In this document: positions 9,329-21,400 of the stretch, in pieces
Layout of the letters: each line of letters starts with the position of its first letter
Numbering within the stretch: the first letter of the stretch is position 1
Source of the DNA: Diacronema lutheri
Lineage: Eukaryota > Haptophyta > Pavlovophyceae > Pavlovales > Pavlovaceae
Direction of reading: 5' to 3'
DNA length: 64,000 bases
NCBI GenBank assembly: GCA_019448385.1
Contig: JAGTXO010000006.1
Coordinates: forward strand, 1,178,001-1,242,000
Notes under the pieces: generated by a model
Told to the model about the DNA's origin: nothing
Database searches by the model: none
What the model saw: only the letters and a program-made list of their open reading frames with translations
Made by a program: the position numbers and the translations under genes

Positions 9329-12300
9329 ACGGCACCCTTCGCGTGAGTGTTTCCCACATGATCATCGCGAAGGAGTATACGTCGGCCTTTTCCGTGTACG
9401 GCTTGCTCTGCATCGAGCATCCGGCGGGGCAGAGGCGTGGGCGCGCTCGGCCGGGCGCCACCGCGTCAGCGCGCGCGCTTCTCGGCGCACCGTCGGGGTC
9501 GCGCGCGAACGCGTGCCGGCGGCGCGCCCGTCTCGCGCGCGCACCGACAGGATCTCCGGCGCGACCCACTGCCAGCCGTGGAAGAAGGTGGACGACGATC
9601 CGCTCCCGCTGCTCGCATCCTTGAAGCGCGACCAGCCTGCGCGCGACCAGCCGGCCGGAGCGCTGGTCAGCGACACGGCACACGCCGAGCACACACGCGT
9701 CTGCGACGCGCTTGGTGCTCAGGGTGTCTGTCGCGAGCGCGGTGCGCGGGCGGCTGCGGCGCGCGGGCGGCTGCGGCGCGCGGGCGGCTGCGGCGAGCGG
9801 GCGGCTGCGGCGAGCGGCGCGCGTACCAAAGTCGGCCACCTTCACCGTGCCCGACGCGTCGAGGAGGAGGTTCTGCGACTTGAGATTGCGATGGAGCACC
9901 GGCGTGGGTGCAAAGCTGTGCAAATAATGCATCCCGGCCGCGATGTCGTGCGTGAGGCGGAGCACCTCGCTGCACGGCAGAAGCGACAGCTCGGCCGATC
10001 CGCTCCGGCGACGATCGTCGAGGGACGTTGGAGTGGTCGGCTCGTGCAGGTAACAGAAGAGCGAGGTCTGCAAAAACTCGGTCAGGATGAGGAGGCCCTT
10101 GCTGCCATGCCTGCAGACTTTCTCGAGCTGGACGACGTTTGGATGACGCAGCTTGGACAGCAACGCCGCCTCGCGCGCAAACGCCTTGTGGCTGCCGAGC
10201 CGCGCGAAGAACTGCTTCACGGCGACGCGCGTGCCGCGATACGTGCCGCGGTAGACCGCACCGAACGTGCCGCCGCCCAGCCACTCCTCCAGCTCCACCT
10301 CCGAGGCATCGATCTCCAGATTTGGCGGCAGCTCGCCTGATCCCCGCCGTACCGCGCCCTCAGTGCCGCCGCCGTTCGGCGCGGGCGCGGGCGTGGGCGT
10401 CAGGCCAAGCAAGCTGCCGCTGCTGCCGCCACCGACAGAGCAAAGAGCGTTACTCGACGTGCCCGGCGACAGCTCGTCGAGCGGCGAGAGGAAGAGGGCA
10501 GAACGCACCTCTTCCACCATCTGCTGCGTGCGCTCGGACAGGAGGCCCGGCCAGGGCGGCGCGGCGTGCACGCCGGCCGACGCGGCCGTGCTGATGCCCG
10601 CCAACTCGAGGAGCGTGCCCAGCTCGTCGAGCGGGCGCGCGACGCCATCGTCCGCGACGAGGCCGTGCACTGCGAGCGAGATCGCGCGCGGCGAGCCACA
10701 GAGCGCGCGGAGCACGCGGTGGCGCGCGAGGAGGCGAAGGTGCGAGAGGCGAGCGATGACGCTCGCGCCGCGCACCTCGAAGGAGAGCGCGCTCGCCTGC
10801 GGCTGCGTTGCCGCGCCGCCAAGCGGCGCGGCGGCGGCGCCGGCGAGACGACCGCCGTCTGCGCCCGCCGACTCGGCGGCGAGCGCGTCCGCCGTTTGCT
10901 GCACGTGCGCGGCAAAGATGTCGGCAGAGCGCGAGTCCGCAAACTTCCAGCGCACGATGCGCAGCGCCGGGTTGGCCGCGCCCCCGTCCGCCGGCATCTG
11001 CATGACGAACTGGTCGATCTCCGGCATGCATTCCCGCAGCGCGACGACGAGCTCGTTCATCTCGTGCGCGAGCCGATCAAGGCGGTCCGAGCCGATCTCG
11101 GCATGCGTGAGCGCACGCGGCGCGAGCATGACGAAAAGTCGCGCGCAGTCGAGCGGCGCGAGCGGCGCGATCGTCATCTGGCGCTGCGCGACGCCCGAAA
11201 GGGTGAGCGGCTCGGAGGACGTCAGCATGACGGACAGGGACTCGACGCGCGTGAGCACGCGCGCGACCAACGACGCGAGCGTCGATGCGGGCAGGCGGAG
11301 CCCATCGCACTGATCGAGAAGGAGGCACACGCTCCCCTCCTGCTCGCGCTCGCGCAGCAACGGCGTGAGCAGCGCGAGGAACGCCTCGCCGTCGACCGGC
11401 GGCGCCGCCAAGCGGCGCGCGTCGGCGGTGCTGGCGTTCCCGTCGCCCGCCTCGTGCAGCGCGCGGCAAATCGCGCGGAAGAGCGACGCGATGGAGTCGA
11501 TCCCGTTGAGCGACACCATGTAGACGCCTGCGCGGCGCGCAGAGCGGCGGCGGCGGTGCGGCGGCGGCGCGGCGGTGCGGCGGCGGCGCGGCGGCGCGGC
11601 GATGCGCGCGTCACGTTTTCCTGCGCCGCGGTTGGCGAAGCGCGCGCGGCGCGGCGGTGCGGCGCGCGGCGCGCGACAGCGCACCGCCGCAAAAGGCGTG
11701 CCGCTCGAGAAGGTAGTGCGCCGTGGCGATCGCGAGGGCGGTCTTGCCGACGCCCGGCGGGCCGAAGAGGAGCACGGCACGTTTTTGTCGAACGCCCGCG
11801 ACGGCCTGCTGCCACACGGCGTGCCGGCCGACGAACTGCAGCGGGAAGAAGGCGGGAAGGTTATGCGCGCACACGGCCCGCAACAGCTCGCACGGCGGGC
11901 CGCCATCAGCGTCGGCGAAGAGCGCGACATCGTGCGCGCCGTCCGCGGGCAGGAGGAGGAACTTGCGCGACTCGTCGCTCGCCGCGACGATGCCAGCGCC
12001 GTTCGCGACCGCCTGCACGCCGACGTCAAACGCTTCGCGCACCGTCCTGTTGCGCAACATCGCGTAATAAAACGCTTCGGCGAACGCGCACGCGGCGCGG
12101 TCCTGCACGCGCGCCTCCCGCCGGACAGCGACGACGTGCGGCACGCCCGCTTTGACAAAGGCCTCGCCGCCCGCGACGGAGTGGCACGCGGAGATGAACG
12201 CGAGCTCAAGAGAGGCGACCGAGCCGTCGCGCCGCGCGCCCGCCGCGACGAGCTGCTGCAGCGCGTCTCCCCCCAGCGCGTGCGTGCCGCCGAGGTCGTC

Positions 12301-12983
12301 CTCGAACGCAAGGACCGACTGCGCACCCGTTGGGCCGGCCGTTGCGAACCCGTGCCCCGAATAGTGCAGCACGCGGCAGCCATCGAGCAGCAGGTTGCTC
12401 AGCGTGCGCGTCGTCGCCGTGTCGCACCTGCGCGCCGCGCGAGCACGGCGGGCGTGGCGCGGCTCAGCGCGCGGCCGGCGGCGCGGCGCGCGGCCGGCGG
12501 CGCGGCGCACGAGATGTCCACGCGCACGCCCGAGCGGCGGATGGCGCCGATGAGCGTATCGCGCTCCGCCTTGAAGTCGAGCAGATCGATCGGCGCACCT
12601 CGAAGCTGGTTCATCAGCGGCGACGCGTAGAGGAAGGCGATCCGCGGGGGCGACGGCGCCGCGGACGACCGGTTCGTGCGGCGCTGCGCGCGCATGTCGG
12701 CGGCTGGCGACGGGGCGTACGACGGCTCGAGGGCCGTGTCCAGCCCGAGCGGCGCGTCGGCAGCGCCGCGCGGCTGCGCCGTGACATGGCTGCCGCTTGC
12801 GGACGCGGGCTGCTCGCCGGCCTGCGCGGCCGGCGGCGCACGGGCCAGCTGCGCGGCGCTCGTGCCGGAGAGCTCGCGCGTGGACGGGCAGATGGCGGTA
12901 ATGTGCAGGCCGGCGAGCGGCGCGCTGGGCGCCTGCCCCGGCGCGCGCCTCGAGGCCACGGCCCGTTTACCGCCGCCTCGCAT
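9063..12983 (-). CDS. CHAT protease - STAND NTPase - TKL-type protein kinase fusion
   Basis: Five exons on the minus strand: 12511-12983, 11685-12427, 9823-11527, 9545-9662, 9063-9407; about 1127 residues. Residues about 110-330 form a CHAT (caspase/separase-fold) domain with the His-Cys dyad in HYSGHG (H183) and ISACHS (C239). A STAND/NB-ARC-like NTPase follows: entry motif FVGRHAVWQQAV, P-loop FGPPGVGKT (about 380-387), Walker B VCLLLDQCD and a sensor-like MLTSSEP. The C-terminal kinase has the glycine loop GGGTFGAVYRG, VAVK lysine, DFG and APEIL. Its catalytic loop reads HRNLKSQN, with Asn where Asp is expected. The junction 9823/9662 is uncertain: a GC donor fits the frame, a GT donor three bases upstream does not. 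The layout suggests a ligand-sensing immune or death receptor; that role is inference. Divergent from the DUF445 gene. Confidence 0.8.
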
Positions 12984-13130
12984 ACTCACGGCACCGCCAT
13001 CGCTCTCGCGAGGAGCGCGGCAAAAAGTCGCGCCCCAAGGCGCGAGGCGAGGCGCGAGGCGCGCAGATCGCGGGCGGAGCGTAGGGCGGACAGCGGGCCC
13101 GCGAGGCGGGCAGCGGGCCCTTCGCGACGC
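12984..13130. promoter_or_regulatory. Divergent promoter region of the CHAT-kinase and DUF445 genes
   Basis: The 147 bp between the two start codons must carry both promoters and both 5' UTRs. It holds short repeats (GCGAGGCGCGAGGCGCG; GCGGGCCCGCGAGGCGGGC). No TATA box is evident. Confidence 0.45.
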
Positions 13131-14608
13131 ATGGTGGACACATCGAGCGGTGACACTGATGTCCACCGCTTCGAGCTCGCCGCGCGCTACCTGCTCATCC
13201 CCGTGTTTGCGGCGCTCATCGGCTGGGGCACCAACGTCGTCGCCCTACGGATGACCTTCTACCCGCTCGAGTACATCGGCTTTGGCGAGAAGTACTTCCG
13301 CAAGTACGGCGTCGGCCCATGGCACCTTGGATGGCAGGGCATCGTGCCGTCCAAGGCGGCGAAGATGGCGCGCATCTCTATCACGCTGCTCACGCACGAG
13401 CTGATCGACGTTCAGGACGTCTTCTCGCGGATCGATCCGGAGCAAGTGGCGGTAGAGCTCGAGCCAGTGATGCACCGCATCCTGAGCAGCATTGTCGGGC
13501 AGGTCGCCCACGCGTACGCGCCCGACGTGTGGGCGTCGCTGCCGACATACGTGCGCGACGAGATTGTCGGCCGCGTGCGCGAGGACACGCCTGCGCTGAT
13601 CGCGGCCGTGATGGCGGACATTCGCGCGAACATCGCGCAAGTGATCGACCTGGAGGAGATGGTCGTGACGCACCTCGTGCAGGACAAGGAGCTGCTCAAC
13701 TCGGTCTTCATGCGCGCGGGCGAGAAGGAACTGCGCTTCATCGAGCGTTCGGGCATCTATTTTGGCTTCGCGCTCGGCCTCGTGCAGGCGCTTGTCTTCG
13801 CGATCTGGCACTCGTGGGCGGTGCTCCCCGTTGCTGGCTTTCTCTCGGGCTACGTGACCAACTGGATCGCGCTCAAGCTCATCTTCGAGCCCGTGCAACC
13901 GACGCTTTGCTGCTTTGGTTCGTTTGAATTGCAAGGCCTTTTCCTCAGGCACCAGCCCGAGGTCTCGGAGGCCTTCGGCAGTGCGGTCGCGCACGAGATC
14001 ATGTCGTCCGAGCAGCTCCTCCGTCAGCTCTTCCTCAGCCCGACCTCCGACAAGGCGATCCAGATCGTGCACTACCACATCGGCGGCGCGATCGACCGCT
14101 ATTCCCTCGCCCTCGGCCCGTTCCTTCCCCTCGCGCTCGGCGGCGAGCAATACGAGGAGATGAAGCGAAAGGCGCGATGCGTGCGCCGCGCCCGCGCCGC
14201 GCCCGCGCCGCGCCCGCGCCGCGCCCGCGCCGCGCCATTTCGAGACCGCGCCGCGCCGCTTCGCGCCTCCGAGCGCGCGGCGCGCGCGCGCCGTGGCCGG
14301 CGCGCGGCGTACGACCGTCTCAGCCTCTGTTCCCGCCACCGCCCTCGTCGGACCCACACTCATGGCAGGTGGTCGAGCTGTACGTCTCGGAGCTGCCCAC
14401 GCAGATCAAGGCGATGGCGCCCTACTTCACAGCCGCGCTTCAGCTTGAGCGGACTCTCGTCGACGGCCTGAAGGCGCTGCCGCCGTCGGACTTTGAGGCC
14501 GTGCTTCACCCCGTCTTCAAGGAGGACGAGTGGCTGCTCATCCTTGTCGGCGGGCTGCTCGGATGCGCCGTCGGCGTGTTCCAGGTGCTCGTCGTCTTCC
14601 GCAGCTGA
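13131..14608 (+). CDS. DUF445-family membrane protein
   Basis: Exon 1 is 13131-14171 and exon 2 is 14369-14608, giving about 426 residues. The first hydrophobic segment (YLLIPVFAALIGWGTNVVAL) matches the DUF445 signature G-x-x-TN-x-x-A-x-x-M-x-F-x-P; here TNVVALRMTFYPLEYIG. The motif recurs in a second copy (GFLSGYVTNWIALKLIFEP), and a C-terminal span (LLILVGGLLGCAVGVFQVLVV) closes the protein. Long amphipathic helices lie between. Known members are mainly bacterial membrane proteins of unclear function, with some in algae. The intron most simply starts GC after AAG at 14171; a GT at 14181 would keep frame and add three residues. The intron is built of GCGCCGCGCCC repeats. Start chosen at the first ATG before the conserved N-terminus. 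Confidence 0.8.
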
Positions 14609-14736
14609 AAGTGCCGCGCGAAACCCAGTGACGGCATATATCGCCGTTGTCACGCCTCTGCCTCGCCTTTCCGCGCCGTTTCATAACAGCTTTCATTTGG
14701 ACGCGCCGTCGTTCAAAAAGTTGACGGCCACGCACG

Positions 14737-15271
14737 ATGAGAGGAGGAGGCTCACCGCACGCTAGCGGCTTTGCGAGCATGCCTATGGAGGTGCTGTCGC
14801 TCTGCCTCGACGAGCTGGACGCGCCAGACTTGGGCCGACTTGCTTGCGTCTCGCGCGCCTTGCGTGACGCCCTCAGCACGCCCACGTCGTGGAATCGGCA
14901 GGCGAGCAAGTCGCTTTGCACGGACGGTGAGGGCCATGCGTCGCGGCCGCGTGAACGCCGCGTCGCGGCCGCGTGAGCGCTGCGTCGCGGCCGCGTGAGC
15001 TTCGCGCGTCGCGGCGCGTTCTGCGCCATCAGAACCTCAGGCGCAACACCGCGCAACCGTGCCCCTCCTGCCGCGCCTGCGCGCAGAGTACGGCCAGCTG
15101 CCGGGCAACATGTCGCGCGCGGTCATCGCGCAACAGCATATCCGCGACAGGATGAAGCGAAAGGGCACGGCAGCGCGCACGCCGAGCAAGCCCGAGTCGG
15201 AGAAGAAGCAGCGACCATGCTGGCAGGATGATTGGTCCCTGCCGATCTGCCTCTTTTTGAACGAGCCGTGA
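14737..15271 (+). CDS. Small F-box protein
   Basis: Two exons, 14737-14926 and 15087-15271, give 124 residues; the junction is phase 1 with GT at 14927 and AG at 15085-15086. The N-terminal half is an F-box: MPMEVLSLCLDELDAPDLGR, then LACVSRALRDAL and a Trp (TSWNRQ). Spliced residues after it (EYGQLPGNMSRAVIAQQHIRDRMKR) and a Lys-rich tail show no substrate-binding repeat. F-box proteins bring substrates to Skp1-cullin-1 ligases, and the cullin gene is about 8 kb upstream. A CATATAT sequence at about 14635-14641, roughly 100 bp before the ATG, is a possible TATA-like element. A later in-frame ATG just before the F-box could also be the start. Confidence 0.7.
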
Positions 15272-15422
15272 CGCATGGAGCTCGTCGACTGCCAAGCGAA
15301 CCCAACAGCAACGCTGGTCGTCCTGATGTAGCCACATTCAGCAACGGAGGCAGCCTACAAGGCGCTCTCAGCGTGCCAAACGGGCGCATCCGGCGCACGC
15401 GCCACAACCACGCCCTCGCGAG

Positions 15423-18400
15423 TCAAGCACCTGTGTCCGATTCCCGCCTTCCCGACTCCTGGTCGGGCTCGAGCGGCGCCATTGGGCTCAAACTGCCTTG
15501 CGCCCGCGGGTCGGCCAAGCGCATCGTCGTCGTCGGGCTCGGGCCCCGCGTAGACCTACCATCCCGCGCTGAGGGCGAGCAGCTCGACGTGCCGTCCACG
15601 CTGCCGCACGGCGCCGCGAGCGCGCTCGCCGTGCTACTGCGGAAAAAGGACAGGTCGCCGCCATTGCGACCTTGCTCTGGCCAAACCATCGCAACCGATG
15701 TGCGCCATGGGCGCCGCAGGAGCCGCAAGGCCGCGGCCGCGATGAATGCCGCGCCGCTGCGCGAGCCCGATTGCCTTTGGCGCCGCCGAGAGAAGGACGC
15801 GGACAGGCCGATTGGCATTGGCGGGGCGGGCGCGTTCTGAGGCAGGTAGGCGGCAACCCGCCGCTTGGCAGCGCAACGGCGGCGGAGCGCGGCACAGCCG
15901 CAGAGCGCGCACAGCAGCAGCACGCACGACGACAGACTGATCGCGATCGTGTGCCCTTCGTTGAGCCCATCGTGCAGCTCGGCAGACGAGAGGAGGGCCC
16001 CTTGGTCTGACTCGACGAAACTCTCGGCGCGCGTTTCAGAGGCGTCCGCCGCTGCGTCGGTTGGAGGCTCGCGCGCGCCAAGTTGCGCGCCGCTCGGCGG
16101 AGGAGCGGGCGGCGGGCTTGGCGGCACGTACAGCACGACGTGCGGCGGCGCGACGACCTGGTACCCAAGCGCGTCGCTCAGCTCCGTCTGGTTGGTGCTC
16201 AGCAGCAGACCGGCGATCCGCGAGGCACACGTGCGGGAGGCAGAGCGGACGTGAAGCGTCACGTAGACGAGCCCATCAAGTTCAAAGGCCTCGCTGGACG
16301 CCGTAGAGATGACCGAGAGCATGTCAAAAGGCGAGAGCGCGAGGAACTGGCTGAGTGCGCGCACGAACGCGGGCGAGTCCAACGCTACGCGCGCTCGGAG
16401 CTGCGCCGGGACAGCGCTGTTCCTCGCCTCGCTCGCCGTCACCAGTCGGCGGCGACCGCCCGCAGGCAAGCCTTGCGGCGCCGACTCTTTTGGCGGAAGC
16501 TCGAGGGTGATAATCGCATCGAGAGCCGTCTGGCCCGGCGGCGGCGGACTGGACGGAGGAGGCGGCACGCTCGGAGCAGAACTGGATGGCGATAGAAAAG
16601 GGGGCATTGGATTCGAAGAACGTGGCGAGCTGGATGGCTGTGGCGTAGGAGGCGGAGAGCTGGGTAGCAGGCTGGGAGGCGAGCTTGAAGGCGAGCTTGG
16701 TAGCGGTGCGGGTGACGAGCTCGGCGGCGGGCTCGGCAGCGGACTCGGAGGCGGGCTCGGCAGCGGACTCGGTGGCGGGCTCGGCAGCGGGCTCGGTGGC
16801 GGGCTCGGCGGCGGGCGCGGCGACGGGCTCGGCGGCGGGCTCAGCAGCGGGCTCGGTGACAGGCTCGGAGGCGGGCTCGGCGGCGGAGCAGGTGGCGGCG
16901 AACTTGGCGGCGGGCTCGGTGGCGGGCTCGATGGCGGGCTCGGCGGCGGCGCAGGTGGCGGCGAGCTCGGCGGCGGGCTCGGCGGCGGGCTCGGTGGCGG
17001 GCTCGGCGGCGGGCTGAATGGCGAGCTCGGTGGCGGGCTCGGAGGCGGGCTCGGCGGCGGCGCAGGTGGCGGCGGGCTTGGCGGCGGGCTCGGTGGCGGG
17101 CTCGGCGGCGGGCTCGGCGGCGGGCTCGGCGGCGGTCTCGGCGGCGGGCTCGGCGGCGGCGCAGGTGGCGGGCAGGGTGGCAGGCTTGGCGGCGGGCTCG
17201 GTGGCGAGCTCGGTGGCGGGCTTGGCGGCGGGCTCGGCGGCGGGCTCGGCAGCGGCGCAGGCGGCGGCGAACTTGGCGGCGGGCTCGGCGGCGGGCTAGG
17301 CGACGGGCTGAATGGCGAGCTCGGTGGCGGGCTCGGAGGTGGGCTCGGCGGCGGCGCAGGTGGCGGCAGGCTTGGCGGCGGGCTCCGTGGCGGGCTTGGC
17401 GGCGGGCTCGGTGGCGAGCTCGGTGGAGAGCTCGGTGGCGGGCTCGGCGGCGGGCTCCGTGGCGGGCTTGGCGGCGGGCTCGGTGGCGGGCTCGGCGGCG
17501 GGCTCGGCGGCGTGCTCGGCGGCGTGCTCGGCGGCGGACTCGGCGGCGGGCTCGGTGGCGGGCGCGGCGACGGGCTCGGCGGCGGGCTCGGCGGCGGGCT
17601 CGGCGGCGAGCTTGGCGGCGGGCTCGGCGGCGGTCTCGGCGGCGGGCTCGGAGGCGGTCTCGGCGGCGGGCTGGGCGGCGGGCTCGGCGGCGGGCTCGGC
17701 GGCGGGCTCGGCGGCGGGCTCGGCGGCGGGCTCGGCGGCGGCGCAAGTGGCGGGCTCGAAGGCGGGCTTGGCGGCGGGCTCGGAGGCGGTCTCGGCGGCG
17801 GGCTGGGCGGAGGGCTGGGCGGCGGGCTGGGCGGCGGGCTCGGCGGCGGGCTCGGCGGCGGGCTGGGCGGCGGGCTCGGTGGCGGGCTCGGTGGCGGGCT
17901 TGGCGGCATGCTCGGCGGCGAGCTCGGCGGCGGACTCGGCGGCGGCTCGGGTGGCGGACGCGGCGACGGGCTCGGCGGCGGGCTCGGCGGCGGGCTCGGC
18001 GGCGGGCTCGGCGGCGGGCTGGGCGGCGGGCTGGGCGGCGGGCTCGGTGGCGGGCTCGGTGGCGGGCTTGGCGGCATGCTCGGCGGCGAGCTCGGCGGCG
18101 GACTCGGCGGCGGCTCGGGTGGCGGGCGCGGCGACGGGCTCGGCGGCGAGCTCGGTGGCGGGCTCGGCGGCGGGCTCGGCGGCGGGCTCGGCGGCGGGCT
18201 CGGAGGCGGCACAGGTGGCGGGCGCGGTGGCGGGCTCGGCGGCGGGCTCGGTAACGGGCTCGGCGGCGGGCTCGGCGGCGGGCTCGGAGGCGGGCTCGGC
18301 GGCGGGCTCGGAGGCGGCACAGGTGGCGGGCTCGGCGGCGGGCTCGGCGGCGGGCTCGGAGGCGGGCTTGGCGGCGTGCTCGGCGGCGAGCTCGGCGGCG

Positions 18401-21400
18401 GACTCGGCGTCGGCTCGGGTGGCGAGCGCGGCGACGGGCTCGGCGGCGGGCTCGGCGGCGGGCTCGGAGGCGGGCTCGGCGGCGGGCTCGGAGGCGGCAC
18501 AGGTGGCGGGCGCGGTGGCGGGCTGGGCGGCGGGCTCGGTAACGGGCTCGGCGGCGGGCTCGGCGGCGGGCTCGGAGGCGGGCTCGGCGGCGGGCTCGGA
18601 GGCGGCACAGGTGGCGGGCGCCGTGGCGGGCTCGGCGGCGGGCTCGGTAACGGGCTCGGCGGCGGGCTCGGCGGCGGGCTCGGCGGCGGGCTCGGTGGCG
18701 GGCTCGGTGGCGGGCTTGGCGGCGGGCTCGGTGGCAAACTCGGCGGCGGGCTGGGCGGCGAGCTCGGAGGCGGGCTTGGAGGCAAACTCGGTGGCGGCAC
18801 AGGTGGCGAGCTTGGCGGCGGGCTCGGAGGCGGGCTCGGCGGCGGGCTCGGAGGCGGCACAGGTGGCGGGCGCGGTGGCGTGCTAGGCGGCGGGCTCGGT
18901 AACGGGCTCGGCGGCGGGCTCGGCGGCGGGCTCGGAGGCGGGCTCGGCGGCGGGCTTGGAGGCGGCACAGGTGGCGGGCGCGGTGGCGGGCTCGGCGGCG
19001 GGCTCGGTAACGGGCTCGGCGGCGGGCTCGGCGGCGGGCTCGGCGGCGGGCTCGGCGGCGGGCTCGGAGGCGGCACAGGCGGCGAGCTCGGAGGCGGGCT
19101 TGGAGGCGGGCTCGGTAACGGGCTCGGCGGCGGGCTGGGCGGCGGGCTCGGCGGCGGGCTCGGTGGCGGGCTCGGTGGCGGGCTTGGCGGCGGGCTGGGT
19201 GGCAAACTCGGAGGCGGGCTGAGCGGCGAGCTCGGAGGCGGGCTTGGAGGCGAACTCGGTGGCGGCACAGGTGGCGAGCTTGGCGGCGGGCTCGGCGGCG
19301 AGCTCGGCGGCGAGCTCGGCGGCGTGCTCGGCGGCGAGCTCGGCGGCGGAGTCGGCGGCGGCTCGGCTGGCGGGCGCGGCGACGGGCTCGGCGGCGGCGC
19401 AGGTGGCGGGCTCGGCGGCGGGCTTGGCGGCGGGCTCGGCGGCGGGCTCGGCGGCGGGCTCGGCGGCGGGCTCGGCGGCGGCGCAGGTGGCAGGCGCGGT
19501 GGCGGGCTTGGCGGCGGGCTCGGCGGCGAGCTCGGTGGCGGGCTCGGTGGCGTGCTCGGCGGCGAGCTCGGCGGCGGGCTCGGCGGCGGGCTCGGAGGCG
19601 GGCTCGGCGGCGGGCTCGGCGGCGGTCTCGGCGGCGGGCTGGGCGGCGGGCTCGGCGGCGGGCTCGGCGGCGGGCTCGGCGGCGGGCTTGGCGGCGGGCT
19701 GGGCGGCGGGCTCGGTGGTGGGCTCGGTGGCGGGCTTGGCGGCGTGCTCGGCGGCGAGCTCGGCGGCGGACTCGGCGGCGGCTCGGGTGGCGGGCGTGGC
19801 GGCGGGCTCGGCGGCGAGCTCGGTGGCGGGCTGGGCGGCGGGCTTGGCGGCGGGCTCGGAGGCAGGCTCGGCGGCGGGCTCGGAGGCGGCACAGGTGGCG
19901 GGCGCGGTGGCGGGCTCGGCGGCGGGCTCGGCGGCGGGCTTGGCGGCGGGCTCGGCGGCGAGCTCGGTGGCGGGCTCGGTGGCGGGCTGGGCGGCGAGCT
20001 CGGAGGCGGGCTCGGAGGCGGGCTCGGAGGCGGCACAGGTGGTGGGCTCGGTGGCGAGCTCGGTGGCGAGCTCGGCGGCGGGCTCGGAGGCGGGCTTCGC
20101 GGCGGGCTCGGAGGCGGGCTCGGTGGCGGGCTCGGCGGCGGGCTTGGCGGCGGGCTCGGCAGCGGGCTCGGCGGCGGGCTCGGTGGCGGGCTCGGCGGCG
20201 GGCTTGGCGCCGGGCTCGGTGGCGGGCTGGGCGGCGGGCTCGGAGGCGGGCTTGGCGGCGGGCTCGGAGGCGGGCTCGGTGGCGGGCTCGGTGGCGGGCT
20301 CGGCGGCGTGCTGGGCGGCGTGCTCGGCGGCGGGCTCGGTGGCGGGCTTGGTGGCAAGCTCGGTGGCGGGCTCAGCGGCGGGCTCGGCGGCGGCACAGGT
20401 GGCGGCGGTCTCGGTGGCGGGATCGGTTGTGTGCCCAACGGCACGCCCGACGGCGCCTGCCGCGGCGGTGAGGGTGCCACATCGACAAAGCAGTTGCTTG
20501 CGCCCTGCTGCGCGTTGATCCCGTGAATGAACGGGCAGATGTCGTCGGCGCTCTGCGCGCTGAAGCCGACGTTGGCCTGCACAATCGGTGTCATGACGCC
20601 CTCCTCCGTGTGAAAGCCGCCCAAGTTGTGGCCGAGTTCGTGCGCGACCAACGACCACGAAAGCGACGTGAATGTCGACAGCCCCGACGCCGATTGGCAG
20701 AACGCGTGGCCGGGCTGGCAATTGTTCGTCGCACTGTGCGGGTTGGAGCCATTGGAGCTTTCGAGCAGGCGCACGGTATGAATCGCCGGGTCGTACGCCT
20801 CGCCCGTCTCGGCGAAGCGCACGTCGACGCCGCGCTGCCGGCAGGCACTTCGAATCGAGGCGAGCCCGATGGTCGTCCCGGTCGGCCCGACCGGGTGGCA
20901 GTCGGTGAGCAGATGCCAAATACCCACGCCGCGCTTGAAACGGTCGGCCCAATTTGCAAACGCGCCGAGGTGCGCGCGTATGTCTTGTGTGAACGCGATG
21001 CGCTGCACGGTCCACACGCCATTGACGAGAACGGGCGCCACCGTTTGCGTCCCGTCGAGAGCGCCAACGCATGTATTTCGAATTGTCTTGCCGGCGGGCG
21101 TGTACTCTGCGCGCGGCGGGGGCACGAGGCGGACGCGCGGCGGGAAACGCACGGCTATGCGGTCGAGGCGCTCGCGGCGCGGGCGCAGGCGCGCTCGGCG
21201 GCCTGCCGCACGCGTGCGCTGAGCGCGCGCTGACGGACGGCGGGTTGTTGCGAATGCGCGTGCGCGGGGCTTCGCGCGTGTTGCGCGCACGCGGCGTAAA
21301 GTTTGGGCCCGCGGCGTCCGAGTTGGGCGGACTGTCGCTCTCGTGCACAATCAGCTGGTCGATCCTGACTCGAATGCCAAGCTGCTCGACAAACACCGCA

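Noticed and set aside
7192-9624. An 810-codon plus-strand ORF
   Set aside because: It is antisense to the RING-CH finger and kinase exons and is Arg/Ala-rich; the minus-strand genes have clear domains.
10566-12155. A 529-codon plus-strand ORF
   Set aside because: Antisense shadow of the CHAT-STAND exons, of Arg/Glu-rich composition typical of high-GC complementary frames.
12984-13166. CHAT-kinase start at the upstream ATG near 13166
   Set aside because: It would overlap the first codons of the DUF445 gene on the other strand; the ATG at 12983 leaves a normal divergent promoter.
16309-20526. A 1405-residue Gly-Leu-rich plus-strand ORF and other long frames across the repeat
   Set aside because: They are shadows of the SPPP-coding array; the unit is a multiple of three and lacks stop words in several frames. 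Only the minus frame joins a signal peptide, protease and membrane span.
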